A stretch of DNA of 64,000 bases, taken from NCBI RefSeq assembly GCF_022346615.1, contig NZ_JAKRNS010000012.1, positions 1 through 64,000 on the forward strand, given 5' to 3'. The notes beneath the pieces were generated by a model. The model saw only the letters and a program-made list of their open reading frames with translations. It searched no databases and was not told the origin of the DNA. Position numbers and translations under genes: made by a program. The stretch's first letter is position 1. Each line of letters begins with the position of its first letter. This document shows, piece by piece, positions 40,787 to 55,219 of the stretch. The DNA is from Staphylococcus sp. ACRSN. GTDB taxonomy: Bacteria; Bacillota; Bacilli; Staphylococcales; Staphylococcaceae.

Positions 40787-41995
40787 TTAATTATTATTTT
40801 TATAAATGTGAACTTGTGGTTCTTTGTCATCTTTTGTTTTACTAATCAATGCTTTAGAGTCATTTCCATCTTTGATATGAATTTCATAATCATCTATATC
40901 ATCGAAATATTTTTCAGCTTGTTCAGTAACATATTGTGTAATTCCAATTGTTTCAGCTTTACCATAGAAATCAATTGGTATATCTACAGAAAGTTGTTTT
41001 GCTTTTTTATTATCAAATTTAGCAGTTCCTACAGCTTGTGAGAAATTATTGAAATAACTTTGTAAATCATCATTAAATTGCTTAAAGTTTGTATTGAGGT
41101 TTTCATCTAAATCTGATGCTTCACTAGAAGGTAATAACACAGTTTTTTGATTAATATTGTTCCATTCATTAATACGTGTTTTCCCTTCTTCTACAGTTGT
41201 ACCACTTATAAATTCACCTGGCACAATAGAATTTTCACCAGATTGCTTATAAATCGCAAAATGTATCGGAATATCTTTTAATTCTTTATTTTCTCTTAAA
41301 CGAGATAAAATTTCACCCGCCATTTGTTGACCTTGTTTTTTAATTTCTTTATCATCAAGTTTTTTACTAAAAGTCTCGCCATCTTTTTCTTTTTGATAAT
41401 AGTATGTACCATTCATCGCAAGACCAATTGTCATACCTTTTATTTTTTTACCTTTTGTATCACCACTACCATAAAAATCTTGTTCTAAAATGTTAGACAG
41501 ATAAGCAGGCGATTTTTTAGCTATTTTTTCTGGATCACTTTCACCTTTATGAGACGGATTTAAACCTAAATTTTCGTTAGCTTTCTTTTCCTTTCGCTCA
41601 TCTTCATCCATTTTATCGATTTCACTTTTTGTATACTTAGGTTGCAAGTAAGCATTGATTGTATCTTTATCAAAATATTGTCCGTCTTGATATAAATAAT
41701 CGTCTGTCGGGAACACTTCTTTACTCAATTCTAACAGGCCATCTTCAAAATCTTCACCATTATAACTATTCGCCATATTATCTTGTAAAACGCCACGTGC
41801 CTGACTTTCTTTAAATGGCAAAATCGTTCTATAGTTATCACCCTGTACATGCTTATCAGTAGCAATTTCTTTGACTGAACCTGAGTCATGTTGATCATTT
41901 GTTGACTGTTGCTTCTTGTCGTTGTCACCATTGTCGTTACCACATGCAGACAACACAAAAATCGCTGAAATAATTAATATTAGCGTTCTTTTCAT
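40787..41995 (-). CDS. camS: CamS family sex pheromone lipoprotein
   Basis: 402-residue lipoprotein. The signal peptide MKRTLILIISAIFVLSAC has a lipobox with Cys18, so the mature protein is anchored to the outer face of the membrane. The mature part starts with a charged, disordered stretch (NDNGDNDKK) and then holds the CamS domain (repeated IDKMDEDERKEKK-, NLNTNFKQFNDD-type segments). In S. aureus the processed signal peptide gives the cAM373-like pheromone; here the equivalent heptapeptide would be AIFVLSA. Last gene of pcrB-pcrA-ligA-camS, starting 12 bases after ligA. Confidence 0.93.
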   Translation of the reverse strand: MKRTLILIISAIFVLSACGNDNGDNDKKQQSTNDQHDSGSVKEIATDKHVQGDNYRTILPFKESQARGVLQDNMANSYNGEDFEDGLLELSKEVFPTDDYLYQDGQYFDKDTINAYLQPKYTKSEIDKMDEDERKEKKANENLGLNPSHKGESDPEKIAKKSPAYLSNILEQDFYGSGDTKGKKIKGMTIGLAMNGTYYYQKEKDGETFSKKLDDKEIKKQGQQMAGEILSRLRENKELKDIPIHFAIYKQSGENSIVPGEFISGTTVEEGKTRINEWNNINQKTVLLPSSEASDLDENLNTNFKQFNDDLQSYFNNFSQAVGTAKFDNKKAKQLSVDIPIDFYGKAETIGITQYVTEQAEKYFDDIDDYEIHIKDGNDSKALISKTKDDKEPQVHIYKNNN

Positions 41996-42007
41996 GTCTG
42001 ATCTCCT

Positions 42008-44014
<2,007 letters not shown>

Positions 44015-46222
44015 TTATTCTCCTTTCTTTTCAATTGGTGCAAATTGTGCAAGTAATCGTTTTGGTCCTTGTGATTTAAAGATAATATCCAATTCTACCG
44101 AACCATTTTTTTCATTTACATTACTTACCATACCCTCACCCCATGATTTATGAACAACTTTATCTCCAACTTTCCAATCAGAATTAGTTTGAGATTTACT
44201 TGTTGTCGTTGCACGTCTGCTATATCCACGTTTCTCTGGTTGTTTTGTTGCCGATTTAAATCCATTATTGTTTTGTGGTTTAGCTTTTGATTGATTTACT
44301 TTTTCTAATAAATCCTCTGGTATCTCTCGTAAAAATCTTGATGGCATATTGGATTGAGGACGACCAAACAGCATTCTTGAAGTAGCATGCGTAATATAAA
44401 GTGTTTCTTCAGCACGTGTAATCGCAACATAGCAAATACGTCGTTCTTCTTGCATTTCATGATCATCATCACTCTTAATTGCCCTAATATGTGGGAACAG
44501 CGATTCCTCCATACCCATTATAAATACAATCGGGAACTCCAATCCTTTAGCTGAATGCATTGTCATCAATGTCACACCATCTTCAATTTGAGCTTCATCT
44601 ATATCTGCTACAAGTGATAAATCGGTTAAGAAATTTATTAGTGATTGTTCTTCTAAAGGTGTATTTTCCTCATAATCTTTAGGTACAGACATAAATTCAT
44701 CAATATTTTCTAGGCGACTTCTAGATTCTAAAGTTTGCTCACGTTCAAGCATTGCTCTATATCCAGATTTTTCTAATACTTCGACAACAATTTCACTTAT
44801 TTCTAAAAACTCTTGCTGTTGAATTAAATTTTGCATTATTTCATAGAATTGCACACATTCTTGTGTTACTTTTTTAGATAATCCTATGAAATCTACTTCT
44901 GCTAATGCATCAAACATACTAATTTCATTTTGATTTGCATAAGCTTGGATTTTGTCCACGGACGATGGCCCTATACCTCGTTTAGGCACATTAATGATAC
45001 GTTGCAAACTAATATCGTCATTACTATTTGCAATAATGCGTAAATAACTTAGTAAGTCTTTTATCTCTTTTCTGTCATAGAACTTTTGGCCACCGACCAT
45101 TGTATAAAGAATATTAGATTTCATAAATGTTTCCTCTAATACACGGGACTGTGCGTTTGTACGATATAAAATTGCCATATCTTTATACTTCTTACCATTA
45201 CGTTGATGCTTCATCATTTCGCGTACAACATATTCTGCTTCATCTCGCTCTGTTGTCGCTTCATAATAATGAATTTTATCTCCATCTGTATTGCCTGTCC
45301 AAAGACCTTTTGGTTTTCTTTCTGAATTATTTTTAATTACTTCATTTGCTGCATTCAGAATATTTTTCGTTGAACGGTAGTTCTGTTCTAGGAAAATGGT
45401 TTTCGCTTCAGGATAATCTTCCTCGAATGATAAAATATTTTGAATATCAGCACCACGCCAACCATATATAGATTGATCTGAATCGCCAACAACACATAAA
45501 TTTTTGAACTTATTTGCTAATAAATTGACTAAAGTATATTGTGCTTTATTGGTATCTTGATACTCGTCAACATGAATATATTGAAATTTATTTTGATAAT
45601 AATCCAATACTTCAGGCACACGTTCAAACAAACGAATCGTTACCATAATTAAATCATCGAAATCGAGTGCTTCATTTCGGGTAAGTTGTCTCTGATACCC
45701 TTTATAGACGGTTGCTATCATTTGTGAATGATAGTCATTTGCTTCTTTTTGAGCATCTTCCGGTGTTTTCAATTCATTTTTCAAGTTACTAATTGCGCCT
45801 ATAAACATTCTTGGTTCAAACTTTTTACTATCTATATTTTCATTTTTTAAAACGTCTTTTATTACTGATTTTTGGTCAGTAGGATCTATAATGGTAAAGT
45901 TTCTTTCTATACCTATTCTATCAACATCTCTTCGTAAAATTCTCACACACATCGAGTGAAAAGTAGACATCCATATTACTTGAGCTTCTTCTCCTACTAA
46001 TGCTTCAACACGTTCTTTCATTTCTCTAGCGGCTTTATTCGTAAATGTAATCGCTAAAACATTATATGGAGACACATCTTTTTCATCAAGCAGATAAGCT
46101 ATACGATGTGTTAACACACGTGTTTTACCTGATCCTGCTCCTGCCATTATAAGCAATGGACCTTCAGTCGTACGTACTGCTTGGCTTTGTTCATCATTCA
46201 TCTTACTAACTAATGCATTCAT
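44015..46222 (-). CDS. pcrA: ATP-dependent DNA helicase PcrA
   Basis: 735-residue SF1 (UvrD/Rep) helicase for repair and plasmid replication. Walker A is [11 protein letters not shown] (about 27-35), motif [10 protein letters not shown], motif [18 protein letters not shown], motif IV EQNYRS, motif [12 protein letters not shown], and motif [13 protein letters not shown]. The disordered linker [20 protein letters not shown] precedes a C-terminal Tudor-like RNA polymerase-binding domain ([15 protein letters not shown]). It overlaps pcrB by 4 bases. Confidence 0.97.
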   Translation of the reverse strand: MNALVSKMNDEQSQAVRTTEGPLLIMAGAGSGKTRVLTHRIAYLLDEKDVSPYNVLAITFTNKAAREMKERVEALVGEEAQVIWMSTFHSMCVRILRRDVDRIGIERNFTIIDPTDQKSVIKDVLKNENIDSKKFEPRMFIGAISNLKNELKTPEDAQKEANDYHSQMIATVYKGYQRQLTRNEALDFDDLIMVTIRLFERVPEVLDYYQNKFQYIHVDEYQDTNKAQYTLVNLLANKFKNLCVVGDSDQSIYGWRGADIQNILSFEEDYPEAKTIFLEQNYRSTKNILNAANEVIKNNSERKPKGLWTGNTDGDKIHYYEATTERDEAEYVVREMMKHQRNGKKYKDMAILYRTNAQSRVLEETFMKSNILYTMVGGQKFYDRKEIKDLLSYLRIIANSNDDISLQRIINVPKRGIGPSSVDKIQAYANQNEISMFDALAEVDFIGLSKKVTQECVQFYEIMQNLIQQQEFLEISEIVVEVLEKSGYRAMLEREQTLESRSRLENIDEFMSVPKDYEENTPLEEQSLINFLTDLSLVADIDEAQIEDGVTLMTMHSAKGLEFPIVFIMGMEESLFPHIRAIKSDDDHEMQEERRICYVAITRAEETLYITHATSRMLFGRPQSNMPSRFLREIPEDLLEKVNQSKAKPQNNNGFKSATKQPEKRGYSRRATTTSKSQTNSDWKVGDKVVHKSWGEGMVSNVNEKNGSVELDIIFKSQGPKRLLAQFAPIEKKGE

Positions 46223-46911
46223 TTATGTGACTCCTTTATTTTAACTGTTTTTAATGCTTGTTTAATATCTTTATATACAACATCTCCGACCACAATGGTA
46301 TCTGCATGCGCAGCCATTTCAAGCGCATCTTCAAAACTATTGATACCACCACCGTAAAATAATTGCGTTTCTGTTAACATATCTGCTGCTGCTTCAACAT
46401 AGTTCTTATCACCATAGATCCCACTATATTCTATGTACATTACAGGCAATTTATACATGTTATCAACCATCTGTGCATAAGCTTCAATATCATCAATCGA
46501 TAAATCTGTTTTAGCATCTGTTAATTGGGCGACTTTACTTTTTGGATTTAAAACGACATAACCTTCAAACACAACCTCATTAAAATCGATGACGTGTCCA
46601 TATGATTTTAATGCATCTAATAAAATACCATTATGATATTTCACGTCATTACTATTTAGAACGGTTGGGATAAAATAAAAATCGAAACCAGGCATTACAC
46701 TTTCAACATTCGAAATTTCTAATGCAAGTGGTAACGGGTAGCGTCTAACACGACTCATTAATTGTATTACATTATCCTCTGTTACATCATCTGTTCCGCC
46801 AATTATAATCGCATCCGTGTTTGACATGCAAATCGCTTCCAAATCTTCATCTGAGATAGTTTTTGCAGGGTCCAATTTAAAAATGTGTTCCCACTGTTTT
46901 ATGTCATACAT
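46219..46911 (-). CDS. pcrB: Heptaprenylglyceryl phosphate synthase PcrB
   Basis: 230-residue TIM-barrel prenyltransferase that joins heptaprenyl diphosphate to sn-glycerol-1-phosphate, the bacterial relative of archaeal GGGP synthase. Phosphate-binding segments are [19 protein letters not shown] and [20 protein letters not shown] precedes the ATG. First gene of pcrB-pcrA-ligA-camS. Confidence 0.95.
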   Translation of the reverse strand: MYDIKQWEHIFKLDPAKTISDEDLEAICMSNTDAIIIGGTDDVTEDNVIQLMSRVRRYPLPLALEISNVESVMPGFDFYFIPTVLNSNDVKYHNGILLDALKSYGHVIDFNEVVFEGYVVLNPKSKVAQLTDAKTDLSIDDIEAYAQMVDNMYKLPVMYIEYSGIYGDKNYVEAAADMLTETQLFYGGGINSFEDALEMAAHADTIVVGDVVYKDIKQALKTVKIKESHK

Positions 46912-46984
46912 GATATGTTACTCCTTTATTTAGCATACACAGTATTATATCATTTTTAGAGTTTGGTTTCTAAAATGATGTTAA

Positions 46985-47012
46985 AAAAATCACTTCATTT
47001 CTGAAGTGATTT
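46985..47012 (-). terminator. Terminator of the VanY-like gene
   Basis: AAATCACTTCA pairs with TGAAGTGATTT around GAAA on the minus strand, then TTTTTTAAC. Confidence 0.87.
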
Positions 47013-47024
47013 AGGTAAAATATT

Positions 47025-47714
47025 TTATCTTTGATTTAACTCATAATAACTTTCTAAATTTGTTTGGTCGTTTGCAATGGACTTAGCTAATGTTTGTCCT
47101 ACATATCTAATATGCCATGCTTCATAAGCATAACCTGTTTGACTTGATTGTCCTTTTGGATAACGAATTATAAAGCCATAATCAGATGCATTACGCGCTA
47201 ACCAACGTGCTTCTTTAGATTTTTGGAAATCTTTATGAAAATCTTTCATTGGCTTATTTGTACCTACATCAAAAGCGAGACCTGTTTGATGCTCAGAATG
47301 ACCAGGTTTAGCTGTATATTGTTCTGCTGTCATTTTACCGTCTTCTTTTTCAAATGTTTTTACTACTCGTTTTTGGTCTTCATAGCTACGATATCCACTT
47401 ACATAATTTAAATCCATATTGTTTTTTTGTGCTCGTATCAATAATTTATCAAGTTGTTTACGTGCGTATTTATTTTCTTTTGGCTGATAACTAGGTGGCA
47501 AACTATATTGTTTATTCACAATAACATGTCCGTTCACTCGTGTAACCCCATGTGTTTCTGTAACGATAGGTACCGCATGCGTTGGTTTTATCAATGTCAT
47601 GTCTTCTGTTGTATTTTTATTATAACTCTTAACTATCGCGATGATTAATGCCACAATTATAATTAAACATAATACAATAAAAATCACACTACTAATCATC
47701 AACTTTTTAATCAT
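47025..47714 (-). CDS. Membrane-anchored D-alanyl-D-alanine carboxypeptidase (M15B, VanY-like)
   Basis: 229-residue protein with one N-terminal transmembrane helix (about 7-28) and an extracytoplasmic M15B domain. Zinc ligands are seen in SEHQTGLAFDVG (His142, Asp149) and His201 in YEAWHIRYVG; Glu198 is the catalytic base. It likely trims peptidoglycan stem peptides. The presence of a VanY-type enzyme alone does not indicate vancomycin resistance. GAGGGGAG precedes the ATG. Monocistronic with its own terminator. Confidence 0.88.
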   Translation of the reverse strand: MIKKLMISSVIFIVLCLIIIVALIIAIVKSYNKNTTEDMTLIKPTHAVPIVTETHGVTRVNGHVIVNKQYSLPPSYQPKENKYARKQLDKLLIRAQKNNMDLNYVSGYRSYEDQKRVVKTFEKEDGKMTAEQYTAKPGHSEHQTGLAFDVGTNKPMKDFHKDFQKSKEARWLARNASDYGFIIRYPKGQSSQTGYAYEAWHIRYVGQTLAKSIANDQTNLESYYELNQR

Positions 47715-47857
47715 ATACTGCTCCCCTCACAATTTTCACCACTCACAATAAAATTTCTTCACATTTTTTATTGAATCATACTTTACCTGAATTTTATAAC
47801 AACAAAACAATTTTGTCTTATATAAATTATTTTGTTGCTAAATACCTGAATTTAAAA

Positions 47858-47893
47858 ACGACCGACTAGACATTTAATTGTCTAAGTCGGTCG
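47858..47893 (-). terminator. Terminator of the YerC-like gene
   Basis: ACGACCGACTTAGACA pairs with TGTCTAGTCGGTCGT around ATTAAA on the minus strand, followed by TTTTTA. Confidence 0.87.
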
Positions 47894-47921
47894 TTTATGT
47901 GAATCTATATTTAATCTTCTT

Positions 47922-48224
47922 TTAGTCGGCTGTTTCAATATTCATGCGTTCAAGAATAACAGTATAAGCATCATTACCCCATTGTAACGATCTTTTAACT
48001 CGTGAAATAGTAGCAGTTGAGGCACCTGATTCTTGTTCAATTGTTGCGTAAGTAAAACCTTGTTTAATCATTTTAGCCACTTGTAATCGTTGTGATAATG
48101 ACTGTATCTCATTAACTGTACATAAATCATCAAAAAATTGATAACATTCTTCACGATTTTCAAGCGTTAAAATGGCATCAAACAACTCGTCTAATGCTTG
48201 ACCTCTTAATTTTTCTATTTGCAT
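47922..48224 (-). CDS. TrpR-like YerC/YecD family regulator
   Basis: 100-residue helical DNA-binding protein of the TrpR/YerC family. The helix-turn-helix is SLSQRLQVAKMIKQGFTYATIEQESGASTATISRVKRSL. In Bacillus YerC binds upstream of histidine biosynthesis genes; whether that applies here is unknown. Its position next to purB and beside pcrB/pcrA is the same as for Bacillus yerC near pcrBA. The start at 48224, behind AGGGGTT, gives the family N-terminus MQIEKLRG. Confidence 0.85.
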   Translation of the reverse strand: MQIEKLRGQALDELFDAILTLENREECYQFFDDLCTVNEIQSLSQRLQVAKMIKQGFTYATIEQESGASTATISRVKRSLQWGNDAYTVILERMNIETAD

Positions 48225-48321
48225 AAAAACAACCCCTGTATCTTTCAATTTAATCTCGTTTTAACGTACTAACACATTAAAGTGTAACGATTTTTTTCGA
48301 AAAATTCAAGTTATGTTATTT

Positions 48322-49629
<1,308 letters not shown>

Positions 49630-49791
49630 CTATCTTACGTAAGTTTTAGTTCACAAACCCAAAAACATGTACATTTAATGAAAAATAGAGTTTAAAGTTC
49701 GTGTTTGATATCTTCATTACTAGTTTAACAGAATTATTATAAAATGTATAAGGCTTTTGGGTTTTCCTGTTAAATTTTTATTTTTATAAAA

Positions 49792-49825
49792 AAATGATCG
49801 CATGGCCAAACCACGCGATCATTTA
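49792..49825 (-). terminator. Terminator of the DUF2179-NETI unit
   Basis: AAATGATCGCGTGG pairs with CCATGCGATCATTT around TTTGG on the minus strand, followed by TTTTTTA. Confidence 0.88.
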
Positions 49826-49827
49826 TT

Positions 49828-50016
49828 TTATGTTTCAATCAAGCGCCCAACAAATTCAATGTCTTGCCTGAGCACTTCAACACTACCATCTTTGTTTTCT
49901 TTATATAGCGGTTTTTCATAACGTTTTACTGGCATATAACCTGCTTCACGCATACGTTGTAAACAATCTTGAATCGTTTCGTTTTCTTCGACTTTGAACT
50001 TTTGTTGCTTTTTCAT
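49828..50016 (-). CDS. NETI motif-containing protein
   Basis: 62-residue protein of the NETI family, named for the [12 protein letters not shown] segment near the start. The rest ([13 protein letters not shown] and [12 protein letters not shown]) matches the conserved Bacillales pattern. Function unknown. It overlaps the DUF2179 gene by 4 bases, and the two are commonly neighbours, which suggests a shared role. Confidence 0.88.
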   Translation of the reverse strand: MKKQQKFKVEENETIQDCLQRMREAGYMPVKRYEKPLYKENKDGSVEVLRQDIEFVGRLIET

Positions 50017-50591
50017 ATACTTTCAACTTCATCCGTATCATATTGTTTAAGTTTTTTACTTTTAAGACCTTTAGCCCAAAAACCACCATGAATAGTACGT
50101 GGTTCATAAGCAACAATAAAGGCTTTTTCATCAATTTGTTTAATTGTATCAATCAATTTAAATTCAAAACGTCTCGGTGTTAAGATTTGCAGAATCAATC
50201 GTTTACCATCTCTACCATAGGCAGTATTGTGTGTTACACCATAGCCTAAATCTCTAAGTTGTCTCGGTAAATCTAATTCGTATTCTGATGATGTTACATT
50301 GACAACTGTGTAACCAAGCGCTAATTTCTCTTCAATCTTCATTCCAACGATAATGCCTATTGAAAAGCCAAACGCATATGCGATGATATTCTGAATTTGA
50401 TCTAAGCTAGACATAACCATACCTAGTCCTACTACATAAACCAAGACCTCTAAAAAGCTAACAATTGCTGCAACATACCGATAACCTTTCAACGTTAAAA
50501 TCGTTCTCATTGTTAAAAATGAAACATATGCTACATTGACTACAAAGATAGCTAATACCATTAACCACGGATTAGAAGTTATCATTGACAT
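50013..50591 (-). CDS. UPF0316 / DUF2179 membrane protein
   Basis: 192-residue protein with three transmembrane helices (about 8-28, 35-57, 60-82) and a C-terminal DUF2179 (DUF5698/YitT-like) soluble domain with [16 protein letters not shown] and [13 protein letters not shown]-like DUF2179 domains are thought to bind small ligands. The ATG at 50591 is at better distance from GAAAGGA than the one at 50597. It is coupled to the NETI gene. Confidence 0.86.
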   Translation of the reverse strand: MSMITSNPWLMVLAIFVVNVAYVSFLTMRTILTLKGYRYVAAIVSFLEVLVYVVGLGMVMSSLDQIQNIIAYAFGFSIGIIVGMKIEEKLALGYTVVNVTSSEYELDLPRQLRDLGYGVTHNTAYGRDGKRLILQILTPRRFEFKLIDTIKQIDEKAFIVAYEPRTIHGGFWAKGLKSKKLKQYDTDEVESI

Positions 50592-50673
50592 ATTCATTAT
50601 CCTTTCTCATTCATTAAATTCAAATTATTTTACCAACAAGCACTTTATTTGTCACTAAAAATTTACCATTGAA

Positions 50674-51495
50674 TTAATTTTTCGGCCATGAATAACGTGT
50701 ATATGCTAACTCTCTTTTATGTGCAGTTTTAATATAATGTTGCTCAATTTGGGCTTTTGCTTCACTAGAAACATTTTTCCCCTCTAAATAATCATCTATA
50801 TCATTATAACTTACGCCTAACGCTTCTTCGTCTGGTAATTGTGGCTTATCTTCTTCTAAATCTGCAGTTGGTGTTTTTTCATATAAATGACTTGGCGCAT
50901 CTAAATACGCTAATAACTGTCTTCCTTGACGTTTATTCAAACCAAAAATTGGTGCTATATCAGCAGCGCCATCACCATATTTAGTATAAAATCCTGTAAT
51001 ATTTTCAGCTGAATGATCTGTGCCTACGACGATACCTTGGTTATTAGATGCAATAGAAAATTGTACTTTCATGCGTTCACGCGCTTTTTCATTTCCTTTT
51101 TGAAAATCTGTTAGATTTATACCAGCTTCTTTCAAGGATTGCACACTTTGATCAACAGCAGGTTTAATATTTACTGTAATAGTTTTATCTGGCTGAATAA
51201 ATGTAAGAGCATCTTCAACTTCGTTTGCATCTTTTTGTTGACCATATGGTAATTTCACAGCAATGAATTGACAATCAATATTTTCTTCTCTTAACTCATT
51301 TACGGCTAATTGGCATAACTTCCCTGTGAGTGTCGAATCTTGACCTCCTGAAATACCTAATACCAATGACTTAATAAAAGAATGTGTTTGAATATAACCT
51401 TTTATAAATTGAATAATACTACGTACTTCTGATTGACTATCAATTTCTGGCTTAACTTTCATTTCCTTTACTACGATATCTTGTAAGTTACTCAT
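50674..51495 (-). CDS. nadE: Ammonia-dependent NAD synthetase
   Basis: 273-residue N-type ATP pyrophosphatase that amidates nicotinate adenine dinucleotide to NAD. The PP-loop is [10 protein letters not shown] (about 46-55). [23 protein letters not shown] and [22 protein letters not shown] are the substrate-binding segments. It overlaps the end of pncB by 8 bases, forming a two-gene NAD salvage operon. There is no glutaminase domain, so free ammonia is used. Confidence 0.96.
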   Translation of the reverse strand: MSNLQDIVVKEMKVKPEIDSQSEVRSIIQFIKGYIQTHSFIKSLVLGISGGQDSTLTGKLCQLAVNELREENIDCQFIAVKLPYGQQKDANEVEDALTFIQPDKTITVNIKPAVDQSVQSLKEAGINLTDFQKGNEKARERMKVQFSIASNNQGIVVGTDHSAENITGFYTKYGDGAADIAPIFGLNKRQGRQLLAYLDAPSHLYEKTPTADLEEDKPQLPDEEALGVSYNDIDDYLEGKNVSSEAKAQIEQHYIKTAHKRELAYTRYSWPKN

Positions 51496-52957
51496 GCTCT
51501 TCCTCCATCTCCTTTACATGTTCAGCCACTTCAAATATACGTTTATGTTTATTTTCCCAACATGCAGTACTTAAATCAACTGGGTATTCTTGTGGATTTA
51601 AATGACGCTTATTTTCTTCCCATAAATGTGAAAGGTTTTCTATTAAATAATGTTGTGCTTCCTTTTCACTAGGTAATTCATAAATCAGTTTACCGTCTTT
51701 AAAAATATCACAATGTAAGTCTTTTGCTATAAAAGACTTAATAAATTTCATTTTATACGTGTGCACTGGGTGAAATAATTTCAATGGTGATTCGTCATTT
51801 GGATTTTCATGATCTAAAGTGATATAGTCACCTTCAGCTTTATTCGTTTTTTTATTAATAATACGATATACATTCTTTTTACCCGGTGTAGTAACTTTTT
51901 CAGCATTATTTGATAATTTAATGCGATCTACATACTCTCCGTTTTCATTTTCCACAGCTACAAGTTTATAGACAGCCCCTAGTGCTGGTTGATCATAACC
52001 TGTAATCAACTTAGTTCCCACGCCCCATGAATCAACTTTGGCACCTTGGGATTTTAAGCTCATAATTGTTTCCTCATCCAAATCGTTTGAAGCAATGATT
52101 TTAACATCTTCAAATCCTGCTTCATCTAACATTTTTCTTGCTTCTTTTGACAAATAAGCTATATCTCCAGAATCTAATCGAATGCCTACAAAATTAATTT
52201 TATCTCCTAATTCTTTGGCTACTTTAATTGCTGTCGGTACACCCGATTTTAATGTGTGAAATGTGTCTACTAAGAATACACAATCTTTATGTCGCTCAGC
52301 ATATTTTTTAAAAGCAATATATTCATCACCATAAGCTTGTACCATCGCATGTGCATGAGTACCTGAAACAGGAATATCAAAAAGCTTTCCTGCTCTTACA
52401 TTACTTGTAGAATTAAAGCCACCGATAAATGCAGCTCTTGCTCCCCACAATGCTGCATCCGCTTCTTGAGCTCTGCGCGTACCAAATTCCATCAATTTAT
52501 CTTCACTTGCCACTTGTCTAATTCTACTCGCTTTCGTAGTAATCAACGTATGAAAATTCACGATATTGAGTAACATTGTTTCAATTAACTGTGCTTGAAT
52601 CAATGGCGCTTCCACTCTAAGTAATGGCTCATTTCCAAAACATAATTCTCCCTCTTGCATTGAACGAATATGGCCTGTAAATTTCATATCCTTTAAATAG
52701 CTTAGAAAGTCATCTTGGTAGCCAATTGATTTTAAATATGCAATATCATTAGTTGAAAAATGAAAGTCACTAATAAAATCTATGATTTTTTTAAGTCCAT
52801 TAAAGACAGCATAACCGCTATCAAAAGGCATGTTTCTAAAATATAAATCAAAAACGGACCAACGTTCGTGAATGCCATCATTCCAATAAGTTTCGGCCAT
52901 GTTAATTTGATATAAATCATTATGTAATACAAATGTATCGTCTTCAAATTGGTACAC
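51488..52957 (-). CDS. pncB: Nicotinate phosphoribosyltransferase
   Basis: 489-residue enzyme of the Preiss-Handler pathway, forming nicotinate mononucleotide. Landmarks are [47 protein letters not shown] and the [16 protein letters not shown] phosphate site. GTG 52957 was chosen because GGAGAG stands just upstream and the length then equals the S. aureus protein; the frame runs 21 residues further. It works with the coupled nadE and perhaps with the isochorismatase-type nicotinamidase at 58134. Confidence 0.93.
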   Translation of the reverse strand: MYQFEDDTFVLHNDLYQINMAETYWNDGIHERWSVFDLYFRNMPFDSGYAVFNGLKKIIDFISDFHFSTNDIAYLKSIGYQDDFLSYLKDMKFTGHIRSMQEGELCFGNEPLLRVEAPLIQAQLIETMLLNIVNFHTLITTKASRIRQVASEDKLMEFGTRRAQEADAALWGARAAFIGGFNSTSNVRAGKLFDIPVSGTHAHAMVQAYGDEYIAFKKYAERHKDCVFLVDTFHTLKSGVPTAIKVAKELGDKINFVGIRLDSGDIAYLSKEARKMLDEAGFEDVKIIASNDLDEETIMSLKSQGAKVDSWGVGTKLITGYDQPALGAVYKLVAVENENGEYVDRIKLSNNAEKVTTPGKKNVYRIINKKTNKAEGDYITLDHENPNDESPLKLFHPVHTYKMKFIKSFIAKDLHCDIFKDGKLIYELPSEKEAQHYLIENLSHLWEENKRHLNPQEYPVDLSTACWENKHKRIFEVAEHVKEMEEEHE

Positions 52958-53190
52958 AATTATCTCTCCAATCAGCTTTTCCATTAGTTTAGCATAAAAG
53001 AAACACTGATAGCACCTCAAATATGATGGTCTCTATGTTATTTCTATACCTTATTAATATTGTACAATTTCCATATGAAAATTAAAATTATGATGATTAT
53101 GTGACTGAAACAACACAAAATAATGAATTTTTTTAATATCTCATTATATTTATGTACAAATATTTTATAATATATTGTGAGGTGTTAAAA

Positions 53191-54255
53191 ATGTTAAAGG
53201 AAGCCACAACGTTTATAAAAACGATGTATACTGAATTAAATTATAGTGATACTGTATTGCGTCAACGATTAACTGAAGTAACAAATGCAATCAATACTAA
53301 AGGCACCTATGAGCATACAGTAGAAGAATTAACATATGGTGCTAAAATGGCATGGAGAAATTCAAATCGTTGTATCGGCCGTTTTTTCTGGGATTCATTA
53401 ACGGTAAAAGATGCAAGACACATACAAACTGAGGATACATTTTTAAGTGAAATAGAAAATCATATAGCCAATGCAACGAATAACGGAAGAATTAAGCCAT
53501 ATATAACTGTCTTCAATCATCAAAATCCGCCTACAATATATAACAATCAATTAATCCGCTATGCTGGTTACGAAGACAAAGGTGATCCTTCTGAAAAAGA
53601 AATAACACAATTGGCCCAACATTTAGGATGGAAAGGTAAAAACACAGATTTCGATATACTCCCTTTAATTTATAAAATGCAAAACGACAAAATGAAGTAC
53701 TATGAATATCCTAAACATTTAATTAAAGAGGTAAATATCGTTCATGATCAATACCCTAAATTAAAACATCTTGGTCTTAAGTGGTATGCAGTACCAATCA
53801 TCTCTAGTATGGATTTAAAAATTGGAGGAATCACTTATCCTACGGCACCATTTAATGGTTGGTATATGGTAAACGAAATAGCAGTTAGAAACTTTACTGA
53901 TAGCTATCGGTATAATTTGCTAGAAACTGTTGCAGAAGCTTTTGAATTTGATACACTTAGGAATAATACTTTTAATAAAGATCGTGCGCTTGTCGAGCTA
54001 AACTATGCTGTCTACCATTCATTCCGAAAGAGTGGCGTTTCAATTGTAGACCATCTCACAGCATCAAAACAATTTGAAATGTTTGAACGAAATGAACGTG
54101 ATGCCGGACGGGAAGTGACTGGAAAATGGTCTTGGTTAGCACCATCACTTTCCCCTTCCTTGGTTTCTAATTATCATCACGGCTATAACAATCAGATAAA
54201 TGATCCCAACTTTCATTATAAAAAAAGCGAGCAGACAGGTTGTCCATTCCATTAA
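53191..54255 (+). CDS. nos: Bacterial nitric oxide synthase, oxygenase domain
   Basis: 354-residue heme enzyme that makes nitric oxide from arginine; the bacterial form lacks the reductase domain. The heme ligand is Cys61 in [17 protein letters not shown]. The arginine-site segment is [15 protein letters not shown], and the dimer and pterin region is [21 protein letters not shown]. The tail ends CPFH, as in S. aureus. The start at 53191 follows GTGAGGTG; the longer frame adds 13 residues. pheA follows after 37 bases. It is roughly two-thirds identical by eye to S. aureus NOS, which argues against S. aureus itself. Confidence 0.96.
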   Translation: MLKEATTFIKTMYTELNYSDTVLRQRLTEVTNAINTKGTYEHTVEELTYGAKMAWRNSNRCIGRFFWDSLTVKDARHIQTEDTFLSEIENHIANATNNGRIKPYITVFNHQNPPTIYNNQLIRYAGYEDKGDPSEKEITQLAQHLGWKGKNTDFDILPLIYKMQNDKMKYYEYPKHLIKEVNIVHDQYPKLKHLGLKWYAVPIISSMDLKIGGITYPTAPFNGWYMVNEIAVRNFTDSYRYNLLETVAEAFEFDTLRNNTFNKDRALVELNYAVYHSFRKSGVSIVDHLTASKQFEMFERNERDAGREVTGKWSWLAPSLSPSLVSNYHHGYNNQINDPNFHYKKSEQTGCPFH

Positions 54256-54292
54256 AAGTACTCAATCAACATATAGACTAAGGAGTAACTTT

Positions 54293-55111
54293 ATGAAACT
54301 TTATTATTTAGGTCCAAAAGGCACATTTTCATATTTAGCAGCAGTTCAATACAAATCTGAATCTGAATATGACTTTATACCAAAATCAAATTTATATGAA
54401 GTTGTACAAGCAGTTTCAAATGATGATGATAGCATAGCTGTTGTCCCAATTGAAAACTCTATTGAAGGAACGATTAACATTGTTGCTGATGCCTTAACAC
54501 AACAAAACATCTATGCACATGGCGAGTTACATTTAGATATTCAATTTGCATTATATGGTCAAGACAGTGCTACTGTTCAGGATATAAATAAAGTTTATTC
54601 TATCGCGCCTGCAATAAGTCAAACGAGTAAATATATTCAAAAACATGGGTTTGAATATGATTACGTCGAAAGTACAATTAGCAGCTTAAATAAAATATCG
54701 GATCACACTGGGGCTATTGCACCATTAGGTGGCGGTGAAGCCTATGGATATACTGCAATCGATTACAACATACAAGATTTCCCACATAATACAACACGTT
54801 TTTTAGTTGTAAGTAGTCACCCTCAGCATGTTACAGATGCTAGTGATAGCATGATATTAGTTACACCTAAATATGATAAGCCTGGATTACTAGCTAGTAT
54901 ATTAAATACTTTCGCTTTATTTAATATCAATTTATCGTGGATAGAATCTCGACCATTAAAAACGCAATTAGGTATGTATCACTTCTTTGTACAAGCTGAT
55001 ACACCTATCAATGAAGATTTAAATAAAGTAATTAAAATTTTAAACACTTTAGATTTTGAAGTTACTGTTATAGGATCATTTAACAAATTAGACTTATCAG
55101 CTAAAAATTAA
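54293..55111 (+). CDS. pheA: Prephenate dehydratase
   Basis: 272-residue enzyme converting prephenate to phenylpyruvate. The N-terminal bilobed catalytic domain begins YYLGPKGTFSYLA and contains the TRF motif in HNTTRFLVV. A C-terminal ACT domain (PGLLASILNTFALFNINLSWIESRP) binds phenylalanine for feedback control. TAAGGAG precedes the ATG. It shares the nos transcription unit, an arrangement known in staphylococci, and ends at a strong hairpin. Confidence 0.94.
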   Translation: MKLYYLGPKGTFSYLAAVQYKSESEYDFIPKSNLYEVVQAVSNDDDSIAVVPIENSIEGTINIVADALTQQNIYAHGELHLDIQFALYGQDSATVQDINKVYSIAPAISQTSKYIQKHGFEYDYVESTISSLNKISDHTGAIAPLGGGEAYGYTAIDYNIQDFPHNTTRFLVVSSHPQHVTDASDSMILVTPKYDKPGLLASILNTFALFNINLSWIESRPLKTQLGMYHFFVQADTPINEDLNKVIKILNTLDFEVTVIGSFNKLDLSAKN

Positions 55112-55154
55112 ACCATACAAGTTATAAATCAATTAACCTATCATAAATATAATA

Positions 55155-55207
55155 ATAAAAAGCGATAATGCCTGACATCCACTTGTGTGTCGCATTATCG
55201 CTTTTAT
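55155..55207. terminator. Bidirectional terminator between pheA and sdcS
   Basis: AAAAGCGATAATGC pairs with GCATTATCGCTTTT around a loop with its own small helix (TGACA/TGTC). It lies between convergent genes. Confidence 0.87.
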
Positions 55208-55219
55208 TTAATTTGATTT

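Noticed and set aside
47025..47714. VanY-like gene as a sign of vancomycin resistance
   Set aside because: No vanA/vanH/vanX or vanRS genes are nearby, and M15B carboxypeptidases are ordinary chromosomal cell-wall enzymes in staphylococci.
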